The notes under the pieces were generated by a model. That model was not told the origin of the DNA and did no database searches. It saw nothing but the letters and a program-made list of their open reading frames with translations. From assembly GCA_966185765.1 (NCBI GenBank), contig CBIFVZ010000044.1, positions 1 through 33,028 on the forward strand: a stretch of 33,028 nt of DNA, read 5' to 3'. Position numbers and translations under genes: made by a program. Below are positions 16,502-24,173 of this stretch, piece after piece (the first letter of the stretch is position 1; each line of letters begins with the position of its first letter). Source of the DNA: CBIFVZ01 sp966185765. Its GTDB lineage: Bacteria > Pseudomonadota > Gammaproteobacteria > Enterobacterales > Enterobacteriaceae.

Positions 16502-17989
16502 ATGCTGAATACGTCCTCGCTCTATGCGGCAATTGACCTTGGCTCCAACAGCTTTCATATGCTGGTGGTACGCGAAGTCGCCGGAAGTATTCAGACACTG
16601 ACCCGCGTCAAACGTAAAGTCCGACTGGCCGCGGGTCTGGACAGCAGCAACCAACTGTCACATGAGGCGATGGAACGCGGATGGCAGTGTTTGCAGCTGT
16701 TCTCAGAAAGACTTCAGGACATTCCTCAGGCGCAAATCCGCGTCGTTGCTACCGCCACCCTGCGCCTTGCCACTAACGCAGACGCCTTCATTGAGCGTGC
16801 CGAAACACTTCTTGGCTGCCCGATTCAGGTTATCAGCGGCGAAGAAGAAGCACGCCTGATTTATCAGGGCGTGGCGCACACCACCGGCGGTGATGACCGC
16901 CGCTTAGTGGTGGATATCGGTGGTGCCAGCACGGAATTAGTGACCGGCACAGGGGCGCAGGCCACCTCGCTGTTCAGCCTGCCAATGGGCTGCGTCACCT
17001 GGCTTGAGCGCTACTTTGCCGACCGTTCTTTGACCAAAGAAAACTTTGCCGCCGCCGAGCAGGCCGCGCGCGACGTGCTGCGCCCGCAGGTCGATGAGTT
17101 ACGCTATCATGGCTGGAAAGTCTGCGTAGGTGCCTCCGGCACGGTGCAGGCATTGCAGGAAATTATGATGGCGCAGGGCATGGATGAGCGCATTACGCTT
17201 TTAAAACTCCAGCAGCTGAAACAACGCGCCATTCAGTGCGGACGCCTTGAAGAACTGGAGATTGAAGGTCTGACGCTTGAGCGCGCGCTGGTGTTCCCAA
17301 GCGGGCTTGCTATCCTGATTGCGGTGTTTACCGAGCTGGGTATTGAGAGCATGACGCTTGCCGGTGGCGCACTGCGCGAAGGGCTGGTCTATGGCATGCT
17401 GCATCTGGCGGTTGATCAGGACATTCGCAGCCGTACGCTACGCAACATTCAGCGCCGTTTTATGGTTGATGTCGCTCAGGCAACGCGCGTGGAAAACCTG
17501 GCCAGAACGCTGGCGCAGCAGGTTTCCCCCGGATGGGAACTGGATGCGTTGAGCCTGGAGCTGTTAAGTAGCGCCTGCCTGTTGCATGAAATTGGCCTGA
17601 GTATCGATTTTAAGCAGGCTCCCCGGCATGCTGCCTATCTGGTGCGCAATCTCGATTTGCCCGGCTTCACGCCAGCACAGAAAACGCTACTGGCAACGCT
17701 GCTCCTCAACCAGACTAACCCGGTAGACCTCTCTTCCCTGCACCAGCAAAACGCGGTTCCACCGCGTGCAGCCGAACACCTTTGTCGTTTGCTGCGCCTG
17801 GCCATTATTTTTGCCAGCAGACGTCGCGATGACTGTGTGCCCGCACTGACGTTGAAGACCGAAGGCGAAACGCTGCACATGACGCTACCGCAATGCTGGC
17901 TCAGCGGTCATCCGCTGGGTGCGGAAATGTTAAGTCAGGAAGTACTGTGGCAAAGCTACGTGCACTGGCCTCTGGACGTCAACGCCTGA
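16502..17989 (+). CDS. gppA: Guanosine-5'-triphosphate,3'-diphosphate pyrophosphatase GppA
   Basis: A 495-residue Ppx/GppA phosphatase (E. coli GppA has 494). It converts pppGpp to ppGpp in the stringent response and also acts as an exopolyphosphatase. The ASKHA-type nucleotide-binding motifs are visible: phosphate 1 AAIDLGSNSFHML (about 9-21), GEEEARLIYQG, phosphate 2 VVDIGGASTELVTG, and VGASGTVQAL. The C-terminal half has the HD-like helical domain with HEIG and NQTNPVD. It is probably co-transcribed with rhlB. Its 3' end faces rep with only 21 bases between. Confidence 0.97.
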   Translation: MLNTSSLYAAIDLGSNSFHMLVVREVAGSIQTLTRVKRKVRLAAGLDSSNQLSHEAMERGWQCLQLFSERLQDIPQAQIRVVATATLRLATNADAFIERAETLLGCPIQVISGEEEARLIYQGVAHTTGGDDRRLVVDIGGASTELVTGTGAQATSLFSLPMGCVTWLERYFADRSLTKENFAAAEQAARDVLRPQVDELRYHGWKVCVGASGTVQALQEIMMAQGMDERITLLKLQQLKQRAIQCGRLEELEIEGLTLERALVFPSGLAILIAVFTELGIESMTLAGGALREGLVYGMLHLAVDQDIRSRTLRNIQRRFMVDVAQATRVENLARTLAQQVSPGWELDALSLELLSSACLLHEIGLSIDFKQAPRHAAYLVRNLDLPGFTPAQKTLLATLLLNQTNPVDLSSLHQQNAVPPRAAEHLCRLLRLAIIFASRRRDDCVPALTLKTEGETLHMTLPQCWLSGHPLGAEMLSQEVLWQSYVHWPLDVNA

Positions 17990-18010
17990 GCCATCACCGC
18001 GCGACAGGCC

Positions 18011-20032
18011 TCAGCCGCCGCGCGATTTCGCCAGCATCGCCCGGATATTTGCAACGTTAGCCTGGCCTTTCTGCATGCGTTCCTGCGCGGTTACCACTTT
18101 ACGCTCCTGCTCCCACTGCAGATCATCCTGCGGCAGCTCTAACAGAAAGCGGCTGGGTTCCGGGCGCACCAGCTCACCGTACTGGCGGCGCTCTTTGCAC
18201 ATTGTAAACGTCAGCTCTTTCTGGGCGCGGGTAATGCCCACGTAGGCCAAACGCCGCTCCTCATCAATATTGTCTTCATCAATGCTGCTCTGGTGCGGCA
18301 ACAGCCCTTCTTCCATACCCACCAGATAAACGTACGGGAACTCCAGGCCTTTTGAAGCATGTAACGTCATCAGCTGCACCTGGTCGACATCTTCATCACT
18401 CTCGCCGCGTTCCATCATATCGCGCAGCGTAAAGCGCGTGACTACCTGGGTGAGCGTCATCGGCTCTTCCAGCTCGCTGCCTTCAAGCATTTCAGTCATC
18501 CAGCCGAACAGCGTGTTGACGTTTTTCATGCGCATTTCAGCAGCAGTCGAACTGGGTGAGGTTTCATACAGCCATGACTCGTAATCGATGCCGCGAATCA
18601 AATCACGCACGGCGGCCACCGGCTCGCGCTCCGCCAGTTGGGCGATTTCGCCAAGCCAGGAAGTAAAGCGCTGTAGCGCTTCCAGACCACGTCCGGTCAG
18701 CGTCTGACCCAGCCCCAAATCAAAGCTGGCGTTAAACATACTCTTGTTGCGCTGGGTGGACCATTCGCCCAGCTTTTGCAGCGTAGCTGGCCCAATTTCG
18801 CGTCGCGGTGTATTAACAATACGTTGAAAGGCACTGTCGTCATCGGGATTGGTCAGCACGCGCAGGTAAGCCAGCAAATCTTTGATTTCCGGGCGCGAAA
18901 AGAAGGACGTACCGCCAGAAATACGATACGGAATGCGATTTTGCATCAGCAGTTTTTCAAACACCCGCGACTGGTGGTTACCGCGATACAGGATAGCGTA
19001 ATCTTTATACTGGGTTTTGTTGATGAAGTGATGGGCAATAAGCTCGCCGGTCACGCGCTCTGCCTCATGCTCTTCATGGTTTGCCGTCACCACTTTTAAC
19101 TCTGTACCGTAGCCCAGCTCAGAGAAAAGACGTTTTTCGAACACGTGCGGATTATTGGCAATCAGGATGTTGGCAGCCTTAAGAATGCGCCCGGAAGAAC
19201 GGTAGTTTTGCTCAAGCTTTATCACCCGCAGCGCCGGGAAATCCTGACTCAGCAGTACCAGATTCTGAGGCCGCGCGCCGCGCCAGGAGTAAATAGACTG
19301 GTCATCATCGCCCACCACGGTAAAGCGCGCCCGTGTACCCACCAGCAGCTTCACCAGTTCGTACTGGCTGGTATTGGTATCCTGATATTCATCCACCAGC
19401 AGATAACGAATGCGGTTTTGCCAGCGTTCACGCACCTCTTCATTGCGCTGCAACAGCAGCGTTGGCAACATAATCAGGTCGTCAAAGTCGAGCACATTAC
19501 AGGCTTTAAGGTGTGCATCGTACAGCGCGTAGCAATGGGCGAAGAGGCGTTCGCGCTCACCCTGCGCTCTGGCCGCAGCCAGCGGCGGCGTCAGCAGATC
19601 GTTTTTCCAGTTAGAGATCGTGGAGATCAGCTGTTGTAGCAAATCTTTATCCTGCTCCAGCCACTCATCCGTCAGCTCTTTGAGCAGCGCCATCTGATCG
19701 GTATCGTCAAACAGCGAGAAATTGGATTTCATGCCCAGCGCGTTATACTCGCGCTTGATAATATCCAGACCTAACGTATGGAAAGTGGAAATCATCAACC
19801 CGCGTGCCTCTTTACGCCCCAACGTCTGCGCCACGCGCTCTTTCATTTCGCGCGCGGCCTTGTTGGTAAAGGTCACCGCAGCGATATGGCGAGCCTGATA
19901 GCCGCAGCCGCGGATCAGGTGGGCAATTTTATTGGTGATAACACGTGTTTTGCCCGAGCCTGCGCCCGCCAGCACCAGGCAGGGACCGGTAACAAATTCG
20001 ACGGCTTCTTGTTGGGCGGGATTAAGACGCAT
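18011..20032 (-). CDS. rep: ATP-dependent DNA helicase Rep
   Basis: A 673-residue superfamily 1A 3'-5' helicase, the same length as E. coli Rep. It acts as an accessory replicative helicase that removes protein blocks ahead of the fork by contact with DnaB, and it is needed by some phages. Visible motifs: Walker A GAGSGKT (23-29), motif Ia AVTFTNKAAREMKER, motif II VDEYQDTN, motif III GDDDQSIYSWRGA, motif IV EQNYRSS, motif V MTLHASKGLEFPYVYLVGMEEG, and motif VI YVGITRAQ. The C-terminal tail (after about 630) is basic and carries the DnaB-interacting end. The ATG follows AGGAAG. It is convergent with gppA and divergent from the ppiC pair. Confidence 0.98.
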   Translation of the reverse strand: MRLNPAQQEAVEFVTGPCLVLAGAGSGKTRVITNKIAHLIRGCGYQARHIAAVTFTNKAAREMKERVAQTLGRKEARGLMISTFHTLGLDIIKREYNALGMKSNFSLFDDTDQMALLKELTDEWLEQDKDLLQQLISTISNWKNDLLTPPLAAARAQGERERLFAHCYALYDAHLKACNVLDFDDLIMLPTLLLQRNEEVRERWQNRIRYLLVDEYQDTNTSQYELVKLLVGTRARFTVVGDDDQSIYSWRGARPQNLVLLSQDFPALRVIKLEQNYRSSGRILKAANILIANNPHVFEKRLFSELGYGTELKVVTANHEEHEAERVTGELIAHHFINKTQYKDYAILYRGNHQSRVFEKLLMQNRIPYRISGGTSFFSRPEIKDLLAYLRVLTNPDDDSAFQRIVNTPRREIGPATLQKLGEWSTQRNKSMFNASFDLGLGQTLTGRGLEALQRFTSWLGEIAQLAEREPVAAVRDLIRGIDYESWLYETSPSSTAAEMRMKNVNTLFGWMTEMLEGSELEEPMTLTQVVTRFTLRDMMERGESDEDVDQVQLMTLHASKGLEFPYVYLVGMEEGLLPHQSSIDEDNIDEERRLAYVGITRAQKELTFTMCKERRQYGELVRPEPSRFLLELPQDDLQWEQERKVVTAQERMQKGQANVANIRAMLAKSRGG

Positions 20033-20163
20033 TACTTCCTGCTTGCTAAGACAATGAACGGGGCACGGATTGTAGCAAAAGCAGACGCGGGATTTAACGC
20101 GCTTTGCACAGACAAACGCTAAGCGCCTGACTACGCGGGACTAAAAATTTTACGGGAGAGAAC

Positions 20164-20445
20164 ATGGCTAAAACCGCCGCCGCACTGCATATTCTGGTCA
20201 AAACCGAAACCAAAGCGCAGGAAATTATGGCAAAGCTGGAAAAAGGCGCCAGTTTTGCTCACCTGGCAAAACTGCACTCCAGCTGCCCGTCGGGGCGTAA
20301 AGGCGGTGACCTGGGCGAATTCAAACAGGGCATGATGGCTGGCCCGTTCGATAAGGCAGTGTTCAGCTGCCCGTTGCTTACACCCTACGGTCCGGTAAAA
20401 ACCAAATTCGGCTGGCACATCATCAAGGTGCTGTACCGCCGGTAA
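20164..20445 (+). CDS. PpiC-like parvulin, divergent tandem copy
   Basis: A 93-residue single-domain parvulin-type peptidyl-prolyl cis-trans isomerase, cytoplasmic because it has no signal peptide. It has the family core: MAKTAAALHILVK, the active-site histidine H9, CPSGRKGGDLGEFKQG, FDKAVFSCP and FGWHIIKVLY. It matches the second copy (20493-20774) at about 61 of 93 positions by my alignment, and the differences cluster in the helix at 14-35. The second copy is the closer match to E. coli PpiC, so this one looks like a diverged duplicate. It has a good ribosome binding site (GGGAGAG) and no defect. It is divergent from rep, 131 bases away. Confidence 0.9.
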   Translation: MAKTAAALHILVKTETKAQEIMAKLEKGASFAHLAKLHSSCPSGRKGGDLGEFKQGMMAGPFDKAVFSCPLLTPYGPVKTKFGWHIIKVLYRR

Positions 20446-20448
20446 CCC

Positions 20449-20459
20449 ATGCTAAAATC
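20449..20459 (+). promoter_or_regulatory. Possible extended -10 promoter for ppiC
   Basis: The 47-base gap between the two ppiC genes contains TGCTAAAAT (hexamer TAAAAT within this interval), an extended -10 form about 35 bases before the second ATG. No good -35 is seen. If active, the second copy could be transcribed independently of the first. Confidence 0.3.
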
Positions 20460-20492
20460 CCGCCCCTCACTTCCCTTATTCAAGGCGCAATC

Positions 20493-20774
20493 ATGGCGAA
20501 AACAGCGGCAGCACTGCATATTCTGGTAAAAGAAGAAAAACTGGCTCTGGATCTGCTGGAGCAGATAAAAAACGGCGGCGATTTTGCGAAGCTTGCTAAA
20601 AAGCACTCTATTTGCCCGTCAGGCAAACGAGGTGGTGATTTAGGCGAGTTCAAACAAGGCCAGATGGTTCCGGCGTTTGATAAAGTCGTATTTTCCTGCC
20701 CGGTGCTTGAACCGACAGGCCCGCTGCATACTCAGTTTGGTTATCACATCATCAAGGTGCTGTATCGCAAATAA
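20493..20774 (+). CDS. ppiC: Peptidyl-prolyl cis-trans isomerase C (parvulin)
   Basis: A 93-residue parvulin nearly identical to E. coli PpiC, and therefore the orthologue. It catalyses proline isomerisation in the cytoplasm. The catalytic region includes H9 and the C-terminal HIIKVLY; the GKRGGDLGEFKQGQMVPAFDKVVFSCPVLEP core is present. It is preceded by AAGGCG at a good distance and followed at once by a strong intrinsic terminator. It forms a tandem pair with the diverged copy just upstream. Confidence 0.97.
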   Translation: MAKTAAALHILVKEEKLALDLLEQIKNGGDFAKLAKKHSICPSGKRGGDLGEFKQGQMVPAFDKVVFSCPVLEPTGPLHTQFGYHIIKVLYRK

Positions 20775-20805
20775 AAAAACCGGTGTCTTATTGCACCGGT
20801 TTTTT
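20774..20805 (+). terminator. Intrinsic terminator of ppiC
   Basis: The arms AAAAAACCGGTG and CACCGGTTTTTT pair perfectly over 12 bases around an eight-base loop, with the U-tract built into the stem. It begins at the ppiC stop codon. The flanking A and T runs would let it work in both directions, and ilvC points towards it from the other side. Confidence 0.9.
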
Positions 20806-20828
20806 ATCTCACAGCTTACCCTAAGGAT

Positions 20829-20937
20829 TTCAGTTTGCAGGAAGGCGGCAAGTGAGTACAGCCCCAGGAGCATAGATAACTATGTGACTGGGGTGTACGA
20901 ACGCAGCCAACGCATCGGTAAGTTGAAAGACGACGGG
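20829..20937. repeat. ERIC element (enterobacterial repetitive intergenic consensus)
   Basis: The core reads CCCCAGGAGCATAGATAACT, then ATGTGACTGGGGTGTACG and AACGCAGCCAACGC. This matches the central inverted repeat of ERIC elements, in which CCCCAGGAGCTTAC and GTAAGTGACTGGGGTGAGCG are the well-known conserved halves. The arms GTACAGCCCCAG (20856-20867) and CTGGGGTGTAC (20888-20898) pair with one unpaired base. The outer parts GGAAGGCGGCAAGTGAG and AGTTGAAAGACGACGG are also ERIC-like, so it looks close to full length (about 110-127 bp). It lies between the ppiC terminator and the ilvC stop, so it would be transcribed at the 3' end of ilvC mRNA. The outer limits are approximate. Confidence 0.85.
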
Positions 20938-20940
20938 GAA

Positions 20941-22416
20941 TTAGCTCGCTACCGCGATGCGCTTCATGTCGGTCATATAACCACGCAGTTTCTTACCCAC
21001 CTGCTCAATCGCATGGCCACGGATTGCTTCGTTCACATCTCGCAGCTGTGCGTTATCTACCGCACCTTCAGCAATCGCTTTACCCAGGTCACCCGGCTGC
21101 AGCTCGGCCATAAAGCCTTTCAGCAGCGGTACACAAGCGTAGGAGAACAGGTAGTTACCATATTCTGCCGTGTCAGAAATAACCACGTTCATTTCATACA
21201 GACGCTTACGTGCGATGGTATTAGCGATAAGCGGCAGCTCGTGCAGAGATTCGTAGTATGCAGATTCTTCAATGATGCCGGAGTCCACCATAGTTTCGAA
21301 CGCCAGCTCAACGCCTGCTTTCACCATTGCAATCATCAGCACGCCTTTATCGAAGTACTCCTGCTCGCTGATTTTGCCTTCGTACTGCGGTGCGGTTTCG
21401 AACGCGGTTTTACCGGTCTCTTCGCGCCAGGTCAGCAGTTTCTTATCATCGTTCGCCCAGTCGGCCATCATGCCGGAGGAGAATTCGCCGGAAATGATGT
21501 CGTCCATATGCTTCTGGAACAGCGGTGCCATGATCTCTTTAAGCTGCTCGGACAGCGCGTAAGCACGCAGTTTCGCCGGGTTAGACAGACGGTCCATCAT
21601 CAGCGTAATACCGCCCTGCTTCAGGGCTTCGGTGATGGTTTCCCAGCCAAACTGAATCAGCTTCTCAGCGTAGGCCGGGTCCGTCCCTTCTGCCACCAGC
21701 TTATCGAAGCACAGCAGCGAACCTGCCTGCAACATACCGCACAGAATGGTCTGCTCGCCCATCAGATCAGATTTCACTTCTGCTACGAAGGAAGACTCCA
21801 GCACGCCTGCACGGTGACCGCCGGTCGCCGCCGCCCACGCTTTGGCAATCGCCATGCCTTCACCTTTTGGGTCGTTTTCCGGGTGAACCGCAATCAGAGT
21901 CGGTACGCCAAAGCCACGCTTGTACTCTTCACGCACTTCGGTACCCGGGCACTTCGGTGCCACCATCACAACGGTGATGTCTTTACGGATCTGCTCGCCC
22001 ACTTCCACGATGTTAAAGCCGTGAGAATAGCCGAGCGCCGCACCGTCTTTCATCATTGGCTGTACCGCACGCACCACGTCGGAGTGCTGTTTGTCCGGCG
22101 TCAGGTTAACCACCAGATCTGCCTGCGGAATAAGCTCTTCGTAGGTCCCAACCTTAAAGCCGTTTTCGGTCGCCTTGCGCCATGACGCACGTTTTTCAGC
22201 GATGGCTTCTTTGCGCAGCGCGTAAGAAACATCCAGACCAGAGTCGCGCATATTCAGGCCCTGGTTCAGGCCCTGAGCACCACATCCGACGATGACCACT
22301 TTTTTCCCTTTCAGGTAGCTTGCGCCATCGGCAAATTCGTCACGTGCCATAAAGCGACATTTACCCAGTTGCGCCAGCTGCTGACGCAGATTTAACGTGT
22401 TGAAATAGTTAGCCAT
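20941..22416 (-). CDS. ilvC: Ketol-acid reductoisomerase (class II)
   Basis: A 491-residue NADPH-dependent enzyme, the same length as E. coli IlvC. It is the long class II form with a duplicated C-terminal domain. It converts 2-acetolactate to 2,3-dihydroxyisovalerate (valine/leucine) and 2-aceto-2-hydroxybutyrate to the isoleucine intermediate. The Rossmann loop GCGAQG lies at 44-49, followed by NQGLNMRDSGLDVSYALR that contacts NADPH. Metal-binding acids are in the helical domain (DLMGEQTILCGMLQAG). It is transcribed divergently from ilvY, and in E. coli it is activated by IlvY with acetolactate or acetohydroxybutyrate bound. Confidence 0.98.
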   Translation of the reverse strand: MANYFNTLNLRQQLAQLGKCRFMARDEFADGASYLKGKKVVIVGCGAQGLNQGLNMRDSGLDVSYALRKEAIAEKRASWRKATENGFKVGTYEELIPQADLVVNLTPDKQHSDVVRAVQPMMKDGAALGYSHGFNIVEVGEQIRKDITVVMVAPKCPGTEVREEYKRGFGVPTLIAVHPENDPKGEGMAIAKAWAAATGGHRAGVLESSFVAEVKSDLMGEQTILCGMLQAGSLLCFDKLVAEGTDPAYAEKLIQFGWETITEALKQGGITLMMDRLSNPAKLRAYALSEQLKEIMAPLFQKHMDDIISGEFSSGMMADWANDDKKLLTWREETGKTAFETAPQYEGKISEQEYFDKGVLMIAMVKAGVELAFETMVDSGIIEESAYYESLHELPLIANTIARKRLYEMNVVISDTAEYGNYLFSYACVPLLKGFMAELQPGDLGKAIAEGAVDNAQLRDVNEAIRGHAIEQVGKKLRGYMTDMKRIAVAS

Positions 22417-22481
22417 GTGATACTCCGTCGGTGTCGTGATGCGTTCGTTTTTATGCAGCGCGGTGGCTGCTCAATGACTCC

Positions 22482-22509
22482 ACTATATGACAGGAAATCC
22501 GTTGCGCAA
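22482..22509 (-). promoter_or_regulatory. Promoter of ilvC
   Basis: On the minus strand TTGCGC (22504-22509) and TATAGT (22482-22487) are 16 bases apart, about 65 bases before the ilvC ATG. The -35 lies inside a TTGCGCAA palindrome (22502-22509), consistent with the IlvY operator overlapping the ilvC promoter as in E. coli. Confidence 0.6.
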
Positions 22510-22548
22510 ATTGATATATTAACAACATCATGTTGCAAATAACGCAAC
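22502..22548. promoter_or_regulatory. IlvY operator region
   Basis: Two inverted repeats lie between ilvC and ilvY: TTGCGCAA (22502-22509) and GTTGC-N7-GCAAC (22532-22536 and 22544-22548). The second has the T-N11-A-type geometry of a LysR-family site and lies just upstream of the ilvY GTG, suited to autoregulation. E. coli has tandem IlvY operators in the same place. The exact boundaries are my inference. Confidence 0.6.
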
Positions 22549-22570
22549 GATAAATCCGGGGAGTCCGTCT

Positions 22571-23461
22571 GTGGATATTCGCGATCTGAAAATGTTCCTG
22601 CACCTGGCCGAAAGCCGCCACTTCGGGCGCAGCGCACGCGCCATGCACGTCAGTCCTTCTACGCTTTCACGCCAGATTCAACGTATGGAAGACGATCTGG
22701 GTCAACCGCTGTTTATTCGCGATAACCGTACCGTGACGTTAACCGAAGCGGGCGAAGCACTGCGTCTGTTTGCACAGCAGACGCTGCTGCAATACCAGCA
22801 ACTGCGCCACGCTATCGATCAACGTGGGCCATCGCTGAGTGGCGAACTGCATTTGTTTTGTTCGGTTACCGCCGCCTATAGCCATCTGCCGCCAATACTT
22901 GACCGCTTTCGCGCTGAACATCCGTCGGTAGAAATCAAGCTTTCAACCGGGGATGCGGCCGATGCGGTGGAAAAAGCCTTGTCTGGCGAAGCTGATATCG
23001 TCATTGCCGGCAAACCGGAGACGCTACCCGCCGCAATTGCGTTTTCAATGCTGGATAATCTGCCGGTAGTGATGATTGCGCCAGCGCTGCCGTGCCCGGT
23101 ACGCAGCCAGGTCAGCCAGACCACACCGGACTGGCAAAATATTCCTTTCATTTTGCCGGACCAGGGGCCGGTGCGTCGGCGCATTGAGCTATGGTTTCGC
23201 CGCCAGCGCATCAGTAACCCGTTTATCTACGCCACCGTTGGCGGCCATGAGGCAATGGTATCAATGGTCGCACTCGGATGCGGTGTGGCGCTTATCCCTG
23301 AGGTGGTGCTGGAAAATAGCCCTGAACCTGTACGCAATCGCGTGATGATTCTGGAGCGAAGCGATGAAAAAACACCGTTTGAACTTGGTGTCTGTGCACA
23401 AAAAAAGCGGCTGCATGAGCCGCTGATTGAAGCGTTCTGGAAGATTTTGCAGGCTCCATGA
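22571..23461 (+). CDS. ilvY: LysR-family activator IlvY
   Basis: A 296-residue LysR-type regulator (E. coli IlvY has 297). It activates the divergent ilvC in response to acetohydroxy acids and represses itself. The N-terminal winged helix-turn-helix is LKMFLHLAESRHFGRSARAM followed by HVSPSTLSRQIQRMEDDLGQ (about 6-45). The effector-binding domain runs from about 90, with TVGGHEAMVSMVALGCGVALIPEVV near 220-245. The start is GTG, seven bases after GGAG. The gene is followed not by ilvA, as in E. coli, but by about 700 bp of extra sequence. Confidence 0.97.
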   Translation: MDIRDLKMFLHLAESRHFGRSARAMHVSPSTLSRQIQRMEDDLGQPLFIRDNRTVTLTEAGEALRLFAQQTLLQYQQLRHAIDQRGPSLSGELHLFCSVTAAYSHLPPILDRFRAEHPSVEIKLSTGDAADAVEKALSGEADIVIAGKPETLPAAIAFSMLDNLPVVMIAPALPCPVRSQVSQTTPDWQNIPFILPDQGPVRRRIELWFRRQRISNPFIYATVGGHEAMVSMVALGCGVALIPEVVLENSPEPVRNRVMILERSDEKTPFELGVCAQKKRLHEPLIEAFWKILQAP

Positions 23462-23730
23462 GCCAGTAAATGAATTAACACCAACGCCTCAGATACAGAA
23501 ACGAAAGCGAGGTGTTATTCGTTACTGTATCGGTAAGTTTCATTGATCTGGCCAAACCGAAAGTGATTACTGTACAGAACGCGAACTTGTCGCCAAAGAG
23601 ACAAAAAGCGTTGATAAGCTCCCCTGGCTCCACCTCCCGATAGTTCAAAGGATACCAGTCACATAACGGAGCGGCGTCTACGTTTTTATGATACGGAGAA
23701 GTTAATTAAATATGCCTGCTCCTGCCAGCC
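23462..23730. other. Non-coding stretch downstream of ilvY
   Basis: This 269-base stretch has no ORF that I can support on either strand. It is less GC-rich than the neighbouring genes. It contains the 40-base hairpin listed separately and the short palindrome CTGTACAG (23570-23577). I see no insertion-sequence ends or tRNA fragments. It sits between ilvY and the lipoprotein gene, which converge here. Confidence 0.6.
23492..23531. other. Long imperfect hairpin after ilvY
   Basis: GATACAG-A-AACGAA (23492-23505) pairs with TTCGTT-A-CTGTATC (23518-23531): 13 base pairs with one A-A mismatch and a 12-base loop. It begins 30 bases past the ilvY stop. No U-tract follows on either strand, so it may be a 3'-end stabiliser, a protein-binding site or a repeat family rather than an intrinsic terminator. 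Confidence 0.55.
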
Positions 23731-24018
23731 TTAATTGTTCTCACATCCCGGTTTTGTATAAGAAGGAGCATGGGAGACAAGAAAACCGCAGTAGGGTGAA
23801 TAAATTAAATCAACCGGGAAAAGCAGGGTATCGGCGACAAAAGAAAAGGGTAAGTCCAACAATAATATAAACGAAAGTGGCTTATCAAGCGTGACACTCT
23901 CTGCATCGAACTGTGTACCATGATAATACGTATAATGCTCACCTGCCGCCCTGGAGAGAATACTACCGCAACCACTAAGCAAAAAAGTTAGCATAAGAAT
24001 AACGGATGCAAATTTCAT
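23731..24018 (-). CDS. Small YceK/YidQ-like (DUF1375) lipoprotein
   Basis: A 95-residue predicted lipoprotein. The N-terminus MKFASVILMLTFLLSGC is a type II signal peptide whose lipobox is LSGC, with the lipidated cysteine at 17; glycine at +2 fits outer-membrane sorting. The mature part, GSILSRAAG...YHGTQFDAES...LLLDLPFSFVADTLLFPVDL, resembles E. coli YceK and YidQ (CGSIISRT...YPGVQWD...ILDLPFSLVFDTLLLPIDI), which have no known function. The ATG at 24018 follows GGGAAGG; an upstream ATG would spoil the signal peptide. It lies between ilvA and ilvY, where E. coli has no gene, and is less GC-rich than its neighbours, so it is probably an acquired or relocated gene. Confidence 0.85.
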   Translation of the reverse strand: MKFASVILMLTFLLSGCGSILSRAAGEHYTYYHGTQFDAESVTLDKPLSFILLLDLPFSFVADTLLFPVDLIYSPYCGFLVSHAPSYTKPGCENN

Positions 24019-24133
24019 CTTACCTTCCCTGGTAAATCGCCCTTCCGGCATTTGAATTTATACCTGGCTCACCTGCTTCGTTCCCGGCATGGCCGTCAGA
24101 GCGTACAAGGAATGATTGCCCAGCCATTTCAAA

Positions 24134-24166
24134 GATGACCGGAAACGGCGCTGGCTTCCGGTCATC
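24134..24166 (-). terminator. Terminator of the ilv operon after ilvA
   Basis: Perfect 11-base arms GATGACCGGAA (24134-24144) and TTCCGGTCATC (24156-24166) pair around an 11-base loop, eight bases after the ilvA stop. In the ilvA direction only TTTG follows, so the U-tract is short, but the stem is strong and in the right place. Confidence 0.7.
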
Positions 24167-24173
24167 AATGCAA

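Noticed and set aside
20677..22185. A long open frame (about 500 codons) on the plus strand across ilvC
   Set aside because: It is the antisense shadow of ilvC: codon bias of a highly expressed gene leaves the reverse frame open. It shows no protein-family features, only histidine- and arginine-rich text.
23521..23577. CTGTAT and CTGTACAG near 23525-23577 as a LexA box
   Set aside because: The spacing does not fit CTG-N10-CAG, and no damage-response gene lies next to it.
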